Shown: positions 18,044 through 26,223, numbered from the stretch's first letter. The stretch is DNA of 64,000 nucleotides from Paracoccus aerius (GCF_014656455.1 NZ_BNCL01000004.1:62001-126000), one strand, 5' to 3'. The notes: a model not told the origin generated them from the letters alone. Translations and numbers: made by a program.

Positions 18044-19918
18044 TCAGCCCCTGGCGTTGAAATGGTCATAGACCTTTTGCGCCATGGCGGCCGAAATCCC
18101 CTCGACCGCCTGCAAATCCGCCAGCCCGGCGCGGCTGACGGCCTTGGCGCTGCCGAAATGGGCCAGCAGCGCACGCTTGCGCGAGGCGCCGATGCCCGCG
18201 ATCTCGTCCAGCGGATTGGCCATCACCGACTTGGCGCGTTTGGCGCGATGGGTGCCGATCGCCCAGCGATGCGCCTCGTCCCGCAGACGCTGGATGAAAT
18301 ACAGGACCGGGTCGTTCATCCGCAGCGCAAAGGGTGCGCGGCCGGGGCGGTAGAATTCTTCCTTGCCCTGGTCACGGTCGATGCCCTTGGCGACGCCGAC
18401 AATGGGAATGTCCTCGACCCCCAGGTCGGCCAGAATACCATCCACCACCGACACCTGCCCCGCACCGCCGTCGATCAGAAGCAGATCGGGCCAGGATTCG
18501 GTCTGGCGGTCGGGGTCTTCCTTCAGCAGCCGCACGAAGCGACGCGACAGCACCTCTTTCATCATGCCGAAGTCGTCGCCCGGCGTGATCTCGGTCCCCT
18601 TGATGTTGAACTTGCGGTATTGGCTTTTGATATAGCCTTCGGGCCCGGCCACGATCATGCCGCCCACGGCATTGGTGCCCATGATGTGGCTGTTGTCGTA
18701 GACCTCGATCCTGCGGGGGGCTGCGGGCAGGTCGAAGGCCTCGCCCACCCCTTCCAGCAGGCGCAGTTGCGTGGCGCTTTCGGACATGCGGCGGGCCAGG
18801 CTTTCACGGGCATTGCGCAGCGCGTTTTCCACCAGCTCGAACTTCTCGCCCCGCTGCGGGACGCCGATGACGACCCGGCGGGCGGCGCGTTCCGACAGCA
18901 CGGCTTGCGTCAGATCAGGCTCGTCCGGTGCATGCGAGAGCAGGATCATCCGGGGCGGCGGCTTGTCGTCGTAGAATTGCAGAAGGAAGGCCTGCATCAC
19001 CTCGGCAGGCGACTCCACCCCGCCAAGTCGAGGATAGAAGTCGCGGTTGCCCCAGCTCTGGTTGCCGCGGATGAAGAAGACCTGCACGCAGGCCTGTCCG
19101 CCTTCCATGTGCAGCGCGACGATGTCGGCCTCGGCCACGCGCTTGGGGTTGATGGCCTGGACGGATTGCACGGCGGTCAGCGCCTTGATGCGGTCGCGAA
19201 GGGCGGCCGCGCGTTCGTATTCCATGTTCTCGGCCGCCTCGGCCATGTCGCGGGCAAGGTTCGCCTGGATGACGGTGGTCTTGCCCTGCAGGAATCGTTC
19301 GGCGTCGGCCACAAGCGCGCCATAATCCTGTTCGGAAATCCGGCCCACGCAGGGCGCACTGCACCGCTTGATCTGGAAAAGCAGGCAAGGACGCGTGCGC
19401 GATTCGAAGGTGGCGTCCGTGCAGTTGCGCAGCAGGAACACCCGCTGCAACTGCGTCAGCGTGCGGTTCACCGCCCCCGCACTGGCGAAGGGACCGTAAT
19501 AGTCGCCCTTTTCCGACTTGGCCCCGCGATGCTTCTTGATCTGCGGATAGGCGTGGGACTTGGCCACCAGGATGTTCGGGAAGGACTTGTCGTCGCGCAG
19601 CAGCACGTTGTAGCGCGGCTTCAACTGCTTGATCAGGTTCTGTTCCAGCAGCAGCGCCTCGGTTTCGGTGCGCGTGGTCAGGAACATCATGCTGGCGGTT
19701 TCGCGGATCATCCGCGCGATCCGGGCCGAATGTCCCGACGGCCGGGCATAATTCGACACCCGCGCCTTCAGGTCGCGCGCCTTGCCGACATACAGAACCG
19801 CCCCCTGCGCATCCAGCATCCGATAGACGCCGGGACTGCGGTCAAGCTGGCGCAGATAGTCCTGGATCAGCGCATGGCCGGTCTTGGTGGCTGGCTGGGG
19901 GGCGGTTTCCTGGGTCAT
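18044..19918 (-). CDS. uvrC: Excinuclease ABC subunit C
   Basis: UvrC makes both incisions in nucleotide excision repair together with UvrB. The 624-aa protein is full length: a GIY-YIG nuclease domain at about 30-110 ([19 protein letters not shown]), a UVR helical hairpin near 205-240, the RNase H-like endonuclease domain ([18 protein letters not shown] and [11 protein letters not shown] with catalytic Asp residues) and C-terminal helix-hairpin-helix repeats ([29 protein letters not shown]). Confidence 0.97.
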   Translation of the reverse strand: MTQETAPQPATKTGHALIQDYLRQLDRSPGVYRMLDAQGAVLYVGKARDLKARVSNYARPSGHSARIARMIRETASMMFLTTRTETEALLLEQNLIKQLKPRYNVLLRDDKSFPNILVAKSHAYPQIKKHRGAKSEKGDYYGPFASAGAVNRTLTQLQRVFLLRNCTDATFESRTRPCLLFQIKRCSAPCVGRISEQDYGALVADAERFLQGKTTVIQANLARDMAEAAENMEYERAAALRDRIKALTAVQSVQAINPKRVAEADIVALHMEGGQACVQVFFIRGNQSWGNRDFYPRLGGVESPAEVMQAFLLQFYDDKPPPRMILLSHAPDEPDLTQAVLSERAARRVVIGVPQRGEKFELVENALRNARESLARRMSESATQLRLLEGVGEAFDLPAAPRRIEVYDNSHIMGTNAVGGMIVAGPEGYIKSQYRKFNIKGTEITPGDDFGMMKEVLSRRFVRLLKEDPDRQTESWPDLLLIDGGAGQVSVVDGILADLGVEDIPIVGVAKGIDRDQGKEEFYRPGRAPFALRMNDPVLYFIQRLRDEAHRWAIGTHRAKRAKSVMANPLDEIAGIGASRKRALLAHFGSAKAVSRAGLADLQAVEGISAAMAQKVYDHFNARG

Positions 19919-20203
19919 GATCTTCTAGAAAGTGATTCCCGTGCCGGGCTGCAAGTTGCTAGGCGCGATGGCAAGTGCAAAGCTGTCCACCGCCTTTGTG
20001 GATAACTCTGTGAGAGTCCTGTGAGGCAGGCCCCTCCAATCCAGCAATCGTTACAAAACCGTGACTTTGCCTATAAATTGTGCAGCTTTCCAGCCTATTG
20101 ATTTTACTGGGAAAATATTTATCCCGCTGCCCGACTTGTGAAAGCTGCGCAGTTTCAGTCAGTTGCTTCGCGAATCTGTCCTGCGCGGGGACAAACGGGC
20201 GTC

Positions 20204-20335
20204 CTAGCCGCGCGGCTTGCGCCGGGACGGCGGGATCCCCAGCACGCGCCGGACTGCCCTGCGAAAGGCCGGCCCGCGCAGCAGCGCCATCGCCACCATC
20301 ACCAGCAGGAACAGGATGACGATCCGGACGCTCAT
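20204..20335 (-). CDS. 43-aa membrane peptide coupled to the S49 peptidase gene
   Basis: Its ATG overlaps the stop of the peptidase gene as ATGA (20332-20335), so it is probably translated by coupling. The product MSVRIVILFLLVMVAMALL is a single membrane helix, followed by a strongly basic tail (RRAVRRVLGIPPSRRKPRG). It is too short for routine gene calling. I know no function; it may assist the peptidase or the membrane. Confidence rests on the overlap and the clean helix plus basic tail. Confidence 0.6.
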   Translation of the reverse strand: MSVRIVILFLLVMVAMALLRGPAFRRAVRRVLGIPPSRRKPRG

Positions 20336-21159
20336 CCCCCCGCACCAAAACGGGCGAAGGCGGCGCGTTCCTGGGCCGCGTCAAAGACGGTGCCGGCGGA
20401 AAGCCCCAGCCTGCGGAACAGCGACTGACGCGGGGCATGGACGACAAAGCGTGTCTTGTCGCCGAACAGCGCCTTCATGCGGGGCACCAGATGGCCGATG
20501 CCGTCGGCAAGGCCCAATTCGACGGACTGGCGGCCCGCCCAGAACTCGCCGGTGAACAGGTCGCGATCCGGGACCAGCCGGGATCCGCGACGGGCGGTGA
20601 CATGGTCCTTGAAGGCCTGATGGATCGGCTCCAGCACATTGTGCAGACGCTCGACATCCTCGGGGCGTTCGGGGCGGAAGGAATCAAGCGTGGATTTCGA
20701 CCGGCCCGCCGTATGCACCCGCCGTTCGATCCCCCAGCGGGCGATCAGATCCTGGAACCCGAACCCGGCCGAGATCACGCCGATCGACCCAAGGATCGAA
20801 CTGTCATCCGCCCAGATCTGATCGCCCGCACAGGCCAGCCAATAGCCGCCTGACGCCGCGACGTCCTCGACAAAGGCATGGACGGGGATCTTCGTCTCGT
20901 CCGCCAGGCGACGGATGCGGGCGGCGATCAGCGACGACTGGACGGGCGATCCGCCGGGCGAGTTGATGGACAGCGCCACCGCCACCGGCTTGCCCTTGCG
21001 AAAGGCGCGTTCGATCACGGGGGCAAGGGCGGCATCGGACAGCGCGCCGCCGCGCCCGGCCATGCCGATGGCACCGTGCAGGCGCACCACCGACACGCGG
21101 GGGCCCTTGCTCATCAGACGGTCAACATAAGGAATACGCATGACCGCAGACTTAGTCAT
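20332..21159 (-). CDS. S49 family signal-peptide peptidase (SppA/SohB-like)
   Basis: 275-aa serine peptidase of the short SppA class, which degrades cleaved signal peptides at the membrane. The nucleophile Ser is in VAASGGYWLAC, the oxyanion region is LSINSPGGSPVQ, and the general-base Lys is probably in HTAGRSKSTLDSF. No strong N-terminal membrane helix is seen, so it may be soluble or peripheral. I chose ATG 21159 because AAGGTGG lies upstream; an ATG at 21141 is also possible. A 43-aa membrane peptide overlaps its stop. Confidence 0.88.
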   Translation of the reverse strand: MTKSAVMRIPYVDRLMSKGPRVSVVRLHGAIGMAGRGGALSDAALAPVIERAFRKGKPVAVALSINSPGGSPVQSSLIAARIRRLADETKIPVHAFVEDVAASGGYWLACAGDQIWADDSSILGSIGVISAGFGFQDLIARWGIERRVHTAGRSKSTLDSFRPERPEDVERLHNVLEPIHQAFKDHVTARRGSRLVPDRDLFTGEFWAGRQSVELGLADGIGHLVPRMKALFGDKTRFVVHAPRQSLFRRLGLSAGTVFDAAQERAAFARFGAGG

Positions 21160-21180
21160 GCGCCCACCTTGCCACAAGCG

Positions 21181-22203
21181 TCATGCATGACGGATCGTGT
21201 CACCCGGCAGAAAGGTGGGCGTCAGCGCGACGATCCGGTCTTCGGGGATGATGTCCTTGCCCGCCACCAGCCGCGCCGCGCGCCGCCCGATGTCGACGCG
21301 GCGCGCATCTGTCGTGGCCAGCCGCACCGGCAGCCCGTCCAGCAGGTCGACGCCGTTGAAGCCGGCAAGCCCGATGCGGCCAGGGATGTCATAGCCCTTG
21401 TCCAGGCAATGAAGCAGCCCCCCTGCCCCGATCATGTCGTTCGAGAAATAGAGGAAATCCAGGTCCGGTGCGCGGGTCAGGATCCGCTCGGTCAATTCGC
21501 GACCCTTCAGCAGGGACGACCCGCCCTGATAGTATTCGCGCGCCTCCAGCGGCACGCCAGCCTCGGACAGGCCTTCCTCGAAGCCTGCCAGGCGCTTCCG
21601 GGCGCGGTGATCCTCGGGCATGTGTGTGCCGACGAAGCCGATGCGGCGATAGCCGGCAGCAAGGATCCGCGCGGCCATCTCGCGCCCAGCGCGGCGGTGC
21701 GAGATGCCGACGATCGTGTCGATCCCGGGTCCGTCCACGTCCATGATCTCGACCACCGGAATGCCCGAGTTTTCCAGCATCGCGCGGGACGCCTTGCTGT
21801 GCTCAAGCCCGGCCAGGATCACCCCCGACGGGCGCCAGGACAGCATGTCGTAAAGCACCATCTCCTCGCGCGCGGGGGAATAATTGGTGACGCCGATCAC
21901 GGGTTGCAGGCCGGTGTCGTCCAGTTCCGCCGAGACCCCGCCCAGCACGTCGGGAAAGACCAGGTTCGACAGCGACGGGATCACGACCGCGACCAGGTTC
22001 ACCCGCTGGCTTGCCAGCCCGCCGGCGATCTTGTTGGGCACATAGCCCAGCATCTTCGCCGCCGTCAGCACCTTCTCGCGCGTCGCGGCCGATACGTCCC
22101 CCCGGTTTCGCAGGACCCGGCTGACCGTCATCTCGGATACGCCGGATGCTTCGGAAACATCCCGCAGGGTCAACGGGCGGCGGGGTCTTGGGACGTTCAT
22201 CAT
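21181..22203 (-). CDS. LacI-family transcriptional regulator
   Basis: 340 aa. The N-terminal LacI helix-turn-helix (TLRDVSEASGVSEMTVSRVLRN) is followed by the hinge (NKIAGGLASQRVNLVAVVIPS) and a periplasmic-binding-protein-like sensor domain (GIDTIVGISHRRAGREMA, RIGLAGFNGVDL). The closest recognisable type is the gluconate/GntR-like branch. Two adjacent ATGs (22203 and 22200) are possible. No sugar operon is adjacent, so the target is unknown. The next gene upstream is tRNA-Arg. Confidence 0.9.
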   Translation of the reverse strand: MMNVPRPRRPLTLRDVSEASGVSEMTVSRVLRNRGDVSAATREKVLTAAKMLGYVPNKIAGGLASQRVNLVAVVIPSLSNLVFPDVLGGVSAELDDTGLQPVIGVTNYSPAREEMVLYDMLSWRPSGVILAGLEHSKASRAMLENSGIPVVEIMDVDGPGIDTIVGISHRRAGREMAARILAAGYRRIGFVGTHMPEDHRARKRLAGFEEGLSEAGVPLEAREYYQGGSSLLKGRELTERILTRAPDLDFLYFSNDMIGAGGLLHCLDKGYDIPGRIGLAGFNGVDLLDGLPVRLATTDARRVDIGRRAARLVAGKDIIPEDRIVALTPTFLPGDTIRHA

Positions 22204-22297
22204 GCACCGGCATTCAGGTCTTTGCCCGATGTTAGCGCCCGCCCGGCCCCGCGGCAACCTTGCCAAATCGTCCGGCAGCAGTCAAAAGGACTGTGGC

Positions 22298-22374
22298 GGC
22301 CCCGTGGCTCAACTGGATAGAGCAGCCCCCTCCTAAGGGGCAGGTTACAGGTTCAAGTCCTGTCGGGGTCACCA
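22298..22374 (+). tRNA. tRNA-Arg (anticodon CCU)
   Basis: A 77-base cloverleaf can be folded by eye. The acceptor stem GGCCCCG pairs with CGGGGTC (one G-T pair), the D-arm GGCTCAACTGGATAGAGC follows, and the anticodon stem CCCCC/GGGG encloses the loop with CCT. The T-arm is ACAGG-TTCAAGT-CCTGT. The discriminator A and an encoded CCA end the gene. It reads AGG codons. A lower-GC accessory stretch lies immediately downstream, which is typical of tRNA genes used for integration, though I found no second copy of the 3' end. Confidence 0.95.
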
Positions 22375-22654
22375 AAGATCCTAGCATTTGCGGCGTCTTG
22401 CCAACCCACGGGGCCAGCATGATCAGGCAGCGTGCAGAAATTTACGCGAACAAACCGGCTCGTTCCGCAAGGCTTCCGTTCAAATCCCGCACAGGATGTT
22501 TCCGAACTGTTCTGCAGAAGAAGGGCGAGGTAAATCGGTGCCGACCCCAAAGAACTGCCTTTTAGACAGAAGCCATGACAGCAATTAGCATCAGGAAAAT
22601 GACGCGAGAAGCCTCACCGCGGGCCAGTCCATCCGAGATATTATGGGAAAGAGC
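22375..22654. other. Lower-GC intergenic stretch after tRNA-Arg
   Basis: No convincing gene, terminator or duplicated tRNA 3' end is visible here. Short open frames are present on the + strand but have no Shine-Dalgarno site or recognisable content. Base composition is less GC-rich than in the flanking core genes. Confidence 0.5.
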
Positions 22655-22819
22655 CTAAAGGCCGCCCTCTGCCGGGTCCGCGAAAGGATCTGGCTCGATG
22701 TGGGTGCGCGCGCTGATCGCGTCGATCATCTGACCGATCCAGTTAAACCAGCCTTGGACAACGATGACGACGCCAGCCAAACCGCCGCCCACTTCCTTGA
22801 TGAATTCAGCGAGGTCCAT
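22655..22819 (-). CDS. Possible 54-aa hydrophobic peptide
   Basis: ATG 22819 has TGAGG about eight bases upstream; a further ATG at 22834 would add five residues. The peptide starts MDLAEFIKEVGGGLAGVV, has a Gly/Val/Trp-rich hydrophobic helix (VIVVQGWFNWIGQMI) and an acidic, Pro-containing tail ending in AEGGL. It resembles in kind small holin-like or bacteriocin-like peptides, but I recognise no family. An antisense frame of similar length exists on the + strand, so the call is tentative. Confidence 0.4.
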   Translation of the reverse strand: MDLAEFIKEVGGGLAGVVIVVQGWFNWIGQMIDAISARTHIEPDPFADPAEGGL

Positions 22820-23010
22820 CAGGTGGCGCCTCATGAATAATCAGCCGATCATTTATCATGTCGGTCCTATCGAACTGTTACGGAATGTCTTTCGTCCGTC
22901 GATTGCGAAATCATCGGCAGTTTCACCGAGACTTACGGCGGCGTGAGCTACAAATATCCGCTCATCAGCGCAGGACGCGTTGATTCGCCACGGTAGTTGC
23001 AGGGGTTTTT

Positions 23011-23565
23011 ATGAGTATCAGGGTGTTGATGGCTGCGGCTACCGTGGCAGTAGGGGTTGGGCAAGCAGAGGCGGCGACGGTTCTCGACGTCGAATTTACT
23101 ATCACTAAAGCGGTTATCGAGTATTCCCCATCCGAAGGTCCGGATGAAGGCTTTGATGATATTCATCTTGACGAATTTTGGGGTGTAAAGGTCGGCGAGA
23201 CCGTCAATGCTGTCTTCACATACACAGAGGAATGGGTCGGCGAACGCAAATCCCTGAACGCGTCGTTTTCAATTGCCGATCAACTGCTCTTTAGAGGCAC
23301 TCTGTCGCAGGGAATGCCGTGGCAAATGGCTTGGTTCGGGATCTCGGGACATACTCCTAGCCCAGAATTTTTCGCTCTTGAGTGGGACGGCAAAGGCTTG
23401 GGAAGCTTGGAATATACTCATGATTTCAGACCTTGGTTTCCGACTGTAGAAGCCACCTGGTCTGTTGCTAGCCCCGCTCCCGTTCCGCTTCCCGCGACTG
23501 CCGCGCTTCTTCCCCTCGGGCTCGGCGCCCTGGCGATGATGAGACGGCGCCGGAAATCCACCTAA
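23011..23565 (+). CDS. VPLPA-CTERM secreted protein, copy 1
   Basis: 184 aa, ATG preceded by AGGGG. A signal peptide (cleavage after GQAEA, about residue 21) is followed by about 135 residues rich in aromatic and acidic residues without a known domain. The 27-residue sorting tail runs from VPLPATAALLP through a hydrophobic helix to RRRRKST (158-184). The tail is the VPLPA-CTERM signal for exosortase-like processing. Composition is clearly less GC-rich than in core genes. The next gene encodes a related protein with a similar signal peptide and tail, so the two look like a tandem duplication. Confidence 0.85.
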   Translation: MSIRVLMAAATVAVGVGQAEAATVLDVEFTITKAVIEYSPSEGPDEGFDDIHLDEFWGVKVGETVNAVFTYTEEWVGERKSLNASFSIADQLLFRGTLSQGMPWQMAWFGISGHTPSPEFFALEWDGKGLGSLEYTHDFRPWFPTVEATWSVASPAPVPLPATAALLPLGLGALAMMRRRRKST

Positions 23566-23606
23566 GCTTCGCAATCCTAAAGTCAGTTATCTTGAAAGGC
23601 ATTGCA

Positions 23607-24197
23607 ATGATTCGGCAGCATTTTCTAGCAGGCGTTGTGGGGCTGAAGGTGGCGGTGGCTGCGGCTGTTCTGATGGTCGGCGTGGGCCAGGCAGAGGCGG
23701 CGACGGGCAAATGCGATTACTCAGGTCACTACGATCCGCCAGTTTACGGCACAAAGGTGACGTATAACTTCGATGTGTTCGTCAAGCAGGGCTTCACGGA
23801 CAGAGAAGACAACCCGATTGATGCCTATGGACCGTATTCTAAGGACATTGGCGTCCCGATGCAGGCCAAGATCACTTACCTGCCCGAAGACTACTGCGCC
23901 GACATAACATTGTCTTCGCAAGGACAGGCTTGGGAAACGGATTACTCATCTTGGATGTTTGGCTTCTTTGCATCAGGTTGGGCCTCTGATGGCGCACGTT
24001 TTGCGTTTTCTTTGGATTACTTTGAGCCGGATGACTTCTTGGACCTAGAATGGAGAACGGGCGACAGCTATGCATGGCTCCTGCTCAGCATCGAGAATGT
24101 TCGCGTAGCCCCTGTTCCCCTTCCAGCCACCGCTGCGCTGCTTCCGGTCGGCCTTGGAGCCCTCGCCATGATAAGGAGGCGCCGCCGCCTCGGCTAA
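23607..24197 (+). CDS. VPLPA-CTERM secreted protein, copy 2
   Basis: 196 aa from ATG 23607 with GAAAGG upstream; a TTG at 23592 in the same frame is less likely. The signal peptide ends VGVGQAEA, nearly the same as in the previous protein. The middle (about 135 residues, with Cys near both ends: GKCDYSG and EDYCAD) has no domain I recognise. The tail VPLPATAALLP...MIRRRRRLG occupies 170-196. The middle has diverged much more than the ends, as expected of paralogues with different ligands or surfaces. Its TAA abuts the stop of the convergent winged-helix remnant. Confidence 0.85.
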   Translation: MIRQHFLAGVVGLKVAVAAAVLMVGVGQAEAATGKCDYSGHYDPPVYGTKVTYNFDVFVKQGFTDREDNPIDAYGPYSKDIGVPMQAKITYLPEDYCADITLSSQGQAWETDYSSWMFGFFASGWASDGARFAFSLDYFEPDDFLDLEWRTGDSYAWLLLSIENVRVAPVPLPATAALLPVGLGALAMIRRRRRLG

Positions 24198-24470
24198 CTA
24201 TCTGCTTCTTTCCAGCCGATAGCCGATGCCATGAACGGTCACGACAGTTTCGTCGGGCGGCATCGCCTGGCGAAGCTTGGCGATCGCACCAGCAAGGTTG
24301 CTGCGGCTTGGCGGGCTGGTTGGATCAAACGCTATGGCCTGCGCCAGAGCATCGAAGGTCAGGACGCGCCCGGCGGCACGCTAAAGGGCAAGGTAGGCCT
24401 TGGCTGGGCCAGGCTGTACGCCGAGGCGATCGACTGCCGCCACCAGGTCCTCGGGCGTGCCGATCGTCAC
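24198..24470 (-). pseudogene. Winged-helix regulator remnant with in-frame amber codon
   Basis: Reading back from the TAG at 24198-24200, the frame encodes an OmpR-type winged helix: RVLTFDALAQAI, then NLAGAIAKLRQAM, then VTVHGIGYRLERSR. The same frame continues upstream to a GTG at 24470 (TIGTPEDLVAAVDRLGV ... KAYLAL), but a TAG at 24381-24383 interrupts it between KAYLAL and RAAGRV. The 91-codon unit would be a stand-alone winged-helix protein. I read it as a gene recently broken by one nonsense change; a sequencing error or suppression is also possible. Confidence 0.65.
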
Positions 24471-24474
24471 ACCC

Positions 24475-24489
24475 GTGCAAACTTATGCC
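24475..24489 (+). repeat. 15-bp direct repeat, copy A
   Basis: GTGCAAACTTATGCC occurs here and again at 24591-24605, an exact 15-base match 116 bases apart, in an AT-rich stretch bordering the winged-helix remnant. Confidence 0.7.
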
Positions 24490-24590
24490 GCTTATGGGCA
24501 CAGATATGCTCCGAATCGAAATTTGGACATCGGCAACCTAATGAATAGAAAAGATAATTCATAGAGATCTTCAATAAATTACTTTCTGAT

Positions 24591-24605
24591 GTGCAAACTT
24601 ATGCC
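24591..24605 (+). repeat. 15-bp direct repeat, copy B
   Basis: Second exact copy of GTGCAAACTTATGCC. The interval between the copies is AT-rich and has no gene. It may be a recombination footprint or a pair of regulator sites. Confidence 0.7.
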
Positions 24606-24671
24606 TCGTTTTCACATATCCATCTGCGGTTCCTGCTGGTCTGACGGCAGGAATGCGGCTGCGGCAGACGC

Positions 24672-25526
24672 TTAGCGCCCCAGTTTCGGGGCGCGGAAGA
24701 TGCGGGTCTTGGCGAAGACGTCCTCAAGCCGGTTCAAGCGATCCTGGACCTGATCGGCGCAATGGCCCTGGACCCGGCCCAGAAGAGCCTCGACCAGCAG
24801 CAGGATCGTGACAGTGGAATCCCAGGCGGCGGGCATGTCGATCCGGCATGGCAGCGTGTGGTGCGCGTGCCCGGCCGCGGGCGACAGCCAATGATCGGTC
24901 ACCAGCACCACCTGCGCGCCCTGCTGCGCCGCCAGTTCGGCCATGTGCACGGCATTGGCTTCATAGCGGCGAATGTCGAAGATCACCACCACGTCGCCCG
25001 CCCGCAGGTCCAGCAGCGCCTGCTGCCAGTCGGTCAAGTGGTCCGAGACATAGGTGACGCCCGGACGGATCACCCGCAGCAGGGTCGCCATGTAATCCGC
25101 ATGGGCATGGGTCAGCCGCCCGCCCATGACCGCGACATGACGCGCCGGATCGGCCAGCAGCGCCGCCGCCGCGTCGAACTCTCCTGTCGCGATCTGGTCC
25201 AGCGTGGCGTGGATGTTCGCGATCGCCTGTGCGGCAAAGGACTGCATGGGGTGGAGGCGCGGTTCGTGGTCGGGCAGCACCAGGGGCGCGGCCAGCAGGC
25301 GCCCGACCTCGGTCCGCAGGGCGGCCTGGTATTCGGCATAGCCCTTGAAGCCCAGCTTTTGCACCAGCCGCACGATGGTCGGCGCCGAGACCTCGGCCGC
25401 GCTTGCCAGCATGGTGATCGACCCCAAGGCCGACATCGGGAAATGCGACAGGATATGGGTCGCCGCCTGCCGTTCGGCGCGGGTCAGCGACGCAAGGCTG
25501 GCGCGCATCCGCTGTTCGATGGTCAC
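24672..25526 (-). CDS. RpiR-family (HTH plus SIS domain) transcriptional regulator
   Basis: 284 aa. An N-terminal RpiR helix-turn-helix (residues about 1-77; SALGSITMLASAAEVSAPTIVRLVQKLGF) precedes a SIS sugar-phosphate-type sensor domain (about 110-250; GDVVVIFDIRRYEANAV, GAQVVLVTDHWLSP). The start is GTG 25526 with GGAGGGG upstream. It is divergent from the TRAP transporter operon, with about 110 bases between, so it is the likely regulator of that operon. Its ligand is probably an intermediate of the pathway. Confidence 0.92.
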   Translation of the reverse strand: MTIEQRMRASLASLTRAERQAATHILSHFPMSALGSITMLASAAEVSAPTIVRLVQKLGFKGYAEYQAALRTEVGRLLAAPLVLPDHEPRLHPMQSFAAQAIANIHATLDQIATGEFDAAAALLADPARHVAVMGGRLTHAHADYMATLLRVIRPGVTYVSDHLTDWQQALLDLRAGDVVVIFDIRRYEANAVHMAELAAQQGAQVVLVTDHWLSPAAGHAHHTLPCRIDMPAAWDSTVTILLLVEALLGRVQGHCADQVQDRLNRLEDVFAKTRIFRAPKLGR

Positions 25527-25571
25527 GACGCCCCTCCTCGTTCTGGAATGATCCTATCAGAAGCAAACGAA

Positions 25572-25584
25572 AAGAAAAATTCTT
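25572..25584. promoter_or_regulatory. Candidate operator overlapping a TTGACA box
   Basis: The interrupted palindrome AAGAA-AAA-TTCTT lies in the short region between the divergent RpiR and TRAP genes and overlaps a perfect TTGACA (25583-25588) pointing to the TRAP genes. No good -10 element was found at standard spacing, so the promoter call is weak. Confidence 0.35.
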
Positions 25585-25636
25585 GACAGAATGCAAGGAC
25601 CGGGAGGACGCTGAACCAAAAACAGGGAGAAGAATC

Positions 25637-25702
25637 GTGGCCTTGCCGCCATTTCAGCGCGTTTCCGCGCCCGATGACCTGTTGCCGCAAGGGGGCTGCT
25701 GA
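25637..25702 (+). CDS. 21-codon leader ORF coupled to the TRAP small permease
   Basis: A GTG at 25637 follows a strong GGGAGAAG site. The frame encodes a 21-residue peptide beginning VALPPFQRVSAPDD and ends with TGA 25700-25702, whose A starts the ATG of the TRAP small permease gene. This arrangement suggests translational coupling or a leader peptide. No attenuator hairpin or run of a single amino acid is seen. Confidence 0.4.
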   Translation: MALPPFQRVSAPDDLLPQGGC

Positions 25703-26223
25703 TGTCGCCCCTGGCGCTTGGCTTCGTGCGCGTGGTCGAGGGGGTCAACCGCCGCGTCGGGCGCATGGCGCTTTATCTGCTGTTCGTGCTGGCGGGCGTT
25801 CTGGCCTGGTCGGTCATTGCCAAGGCCTTCTTCCGGCCCGCCTTGTGGACGCAGGAAATGGCGCAGTTCACGATGATCGCCTATGTCGTCCTTGGCGGGG
25901 CCTATTCGCTGATGGGGGGCGCCCATGTGCGCATGGACCTGCTCTATTCCCGCTGGTCCGCCCGGACGCGCGCGGCGGTGGATTGCGTGACGGTCTTTGC
26001 CCTGATCGTGTTTCTTGGTGTGATCCTGTGGGGCGGGATCGAAAGCACGATCTATGCCCTTGAGATCGGCGAACGGTCGCGCACCGTCTGGCGGCCCTAT
26101 ATGGCGCCGATCAAGATCGTGATCTGCCTGGGCACCTTCCTGATGCTGCTGCAATCGCTGGCCTTCCTGATCCGCGACATCGCCACCCTGCGCGGCACCC
26201 CAATCCCCGAGGCGCAGAGCTGA
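25702..26223 (+). CDS. TRAP transporter small permease (DctQ type)
   Basis: 173-aa inner-membrane subunit of a tripartite ATP-independent periplasmic transporter. Four membrane helices are visible (about 20-40, 55-80 with MGGAHVRMDLLY between, 95-115, 135-155), the standard DctQ topology. It partners the DctM subunit encoded next (stop and start overlap at 26223) and the binding protein after that. Uptake would be driven by a sodium or proton gradient. Confidence 0.92.
   Translation: MSPLALGFVRVVEGVNRRVGRMALYLLFVLAGVLAWSVIAKAFFRPALWTQEMAQFTMIAYVVLGGAYSLMGGAHVRMDLLYSRWSARTRAAVDCVTVFALIVFLGVILWGGIESTIYALEIGERSRTVWRPYMAPIKIVICLGTFLMLLQSLAFLIRDIATLRGTPIPEAQS

Noticed and set aside
18062..20005. 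A 647-codon + strand frame opposite uvrC.
   Set aside because: Antisense to an unmistakable uvrC; Arg/His/Gly-rich nonsense content without motifs.
22477..22494. CGTTCAAATCCCGCACAGG-like segment resembling a tRNA T-arm downstream of tRNA-Arg.
   Set aside because: No acceptor or anticodon stem can be formed around it, and it does not match the 3' end of the neighbouring tRNA, so it supports neither a second tRNA nor an attachment site.
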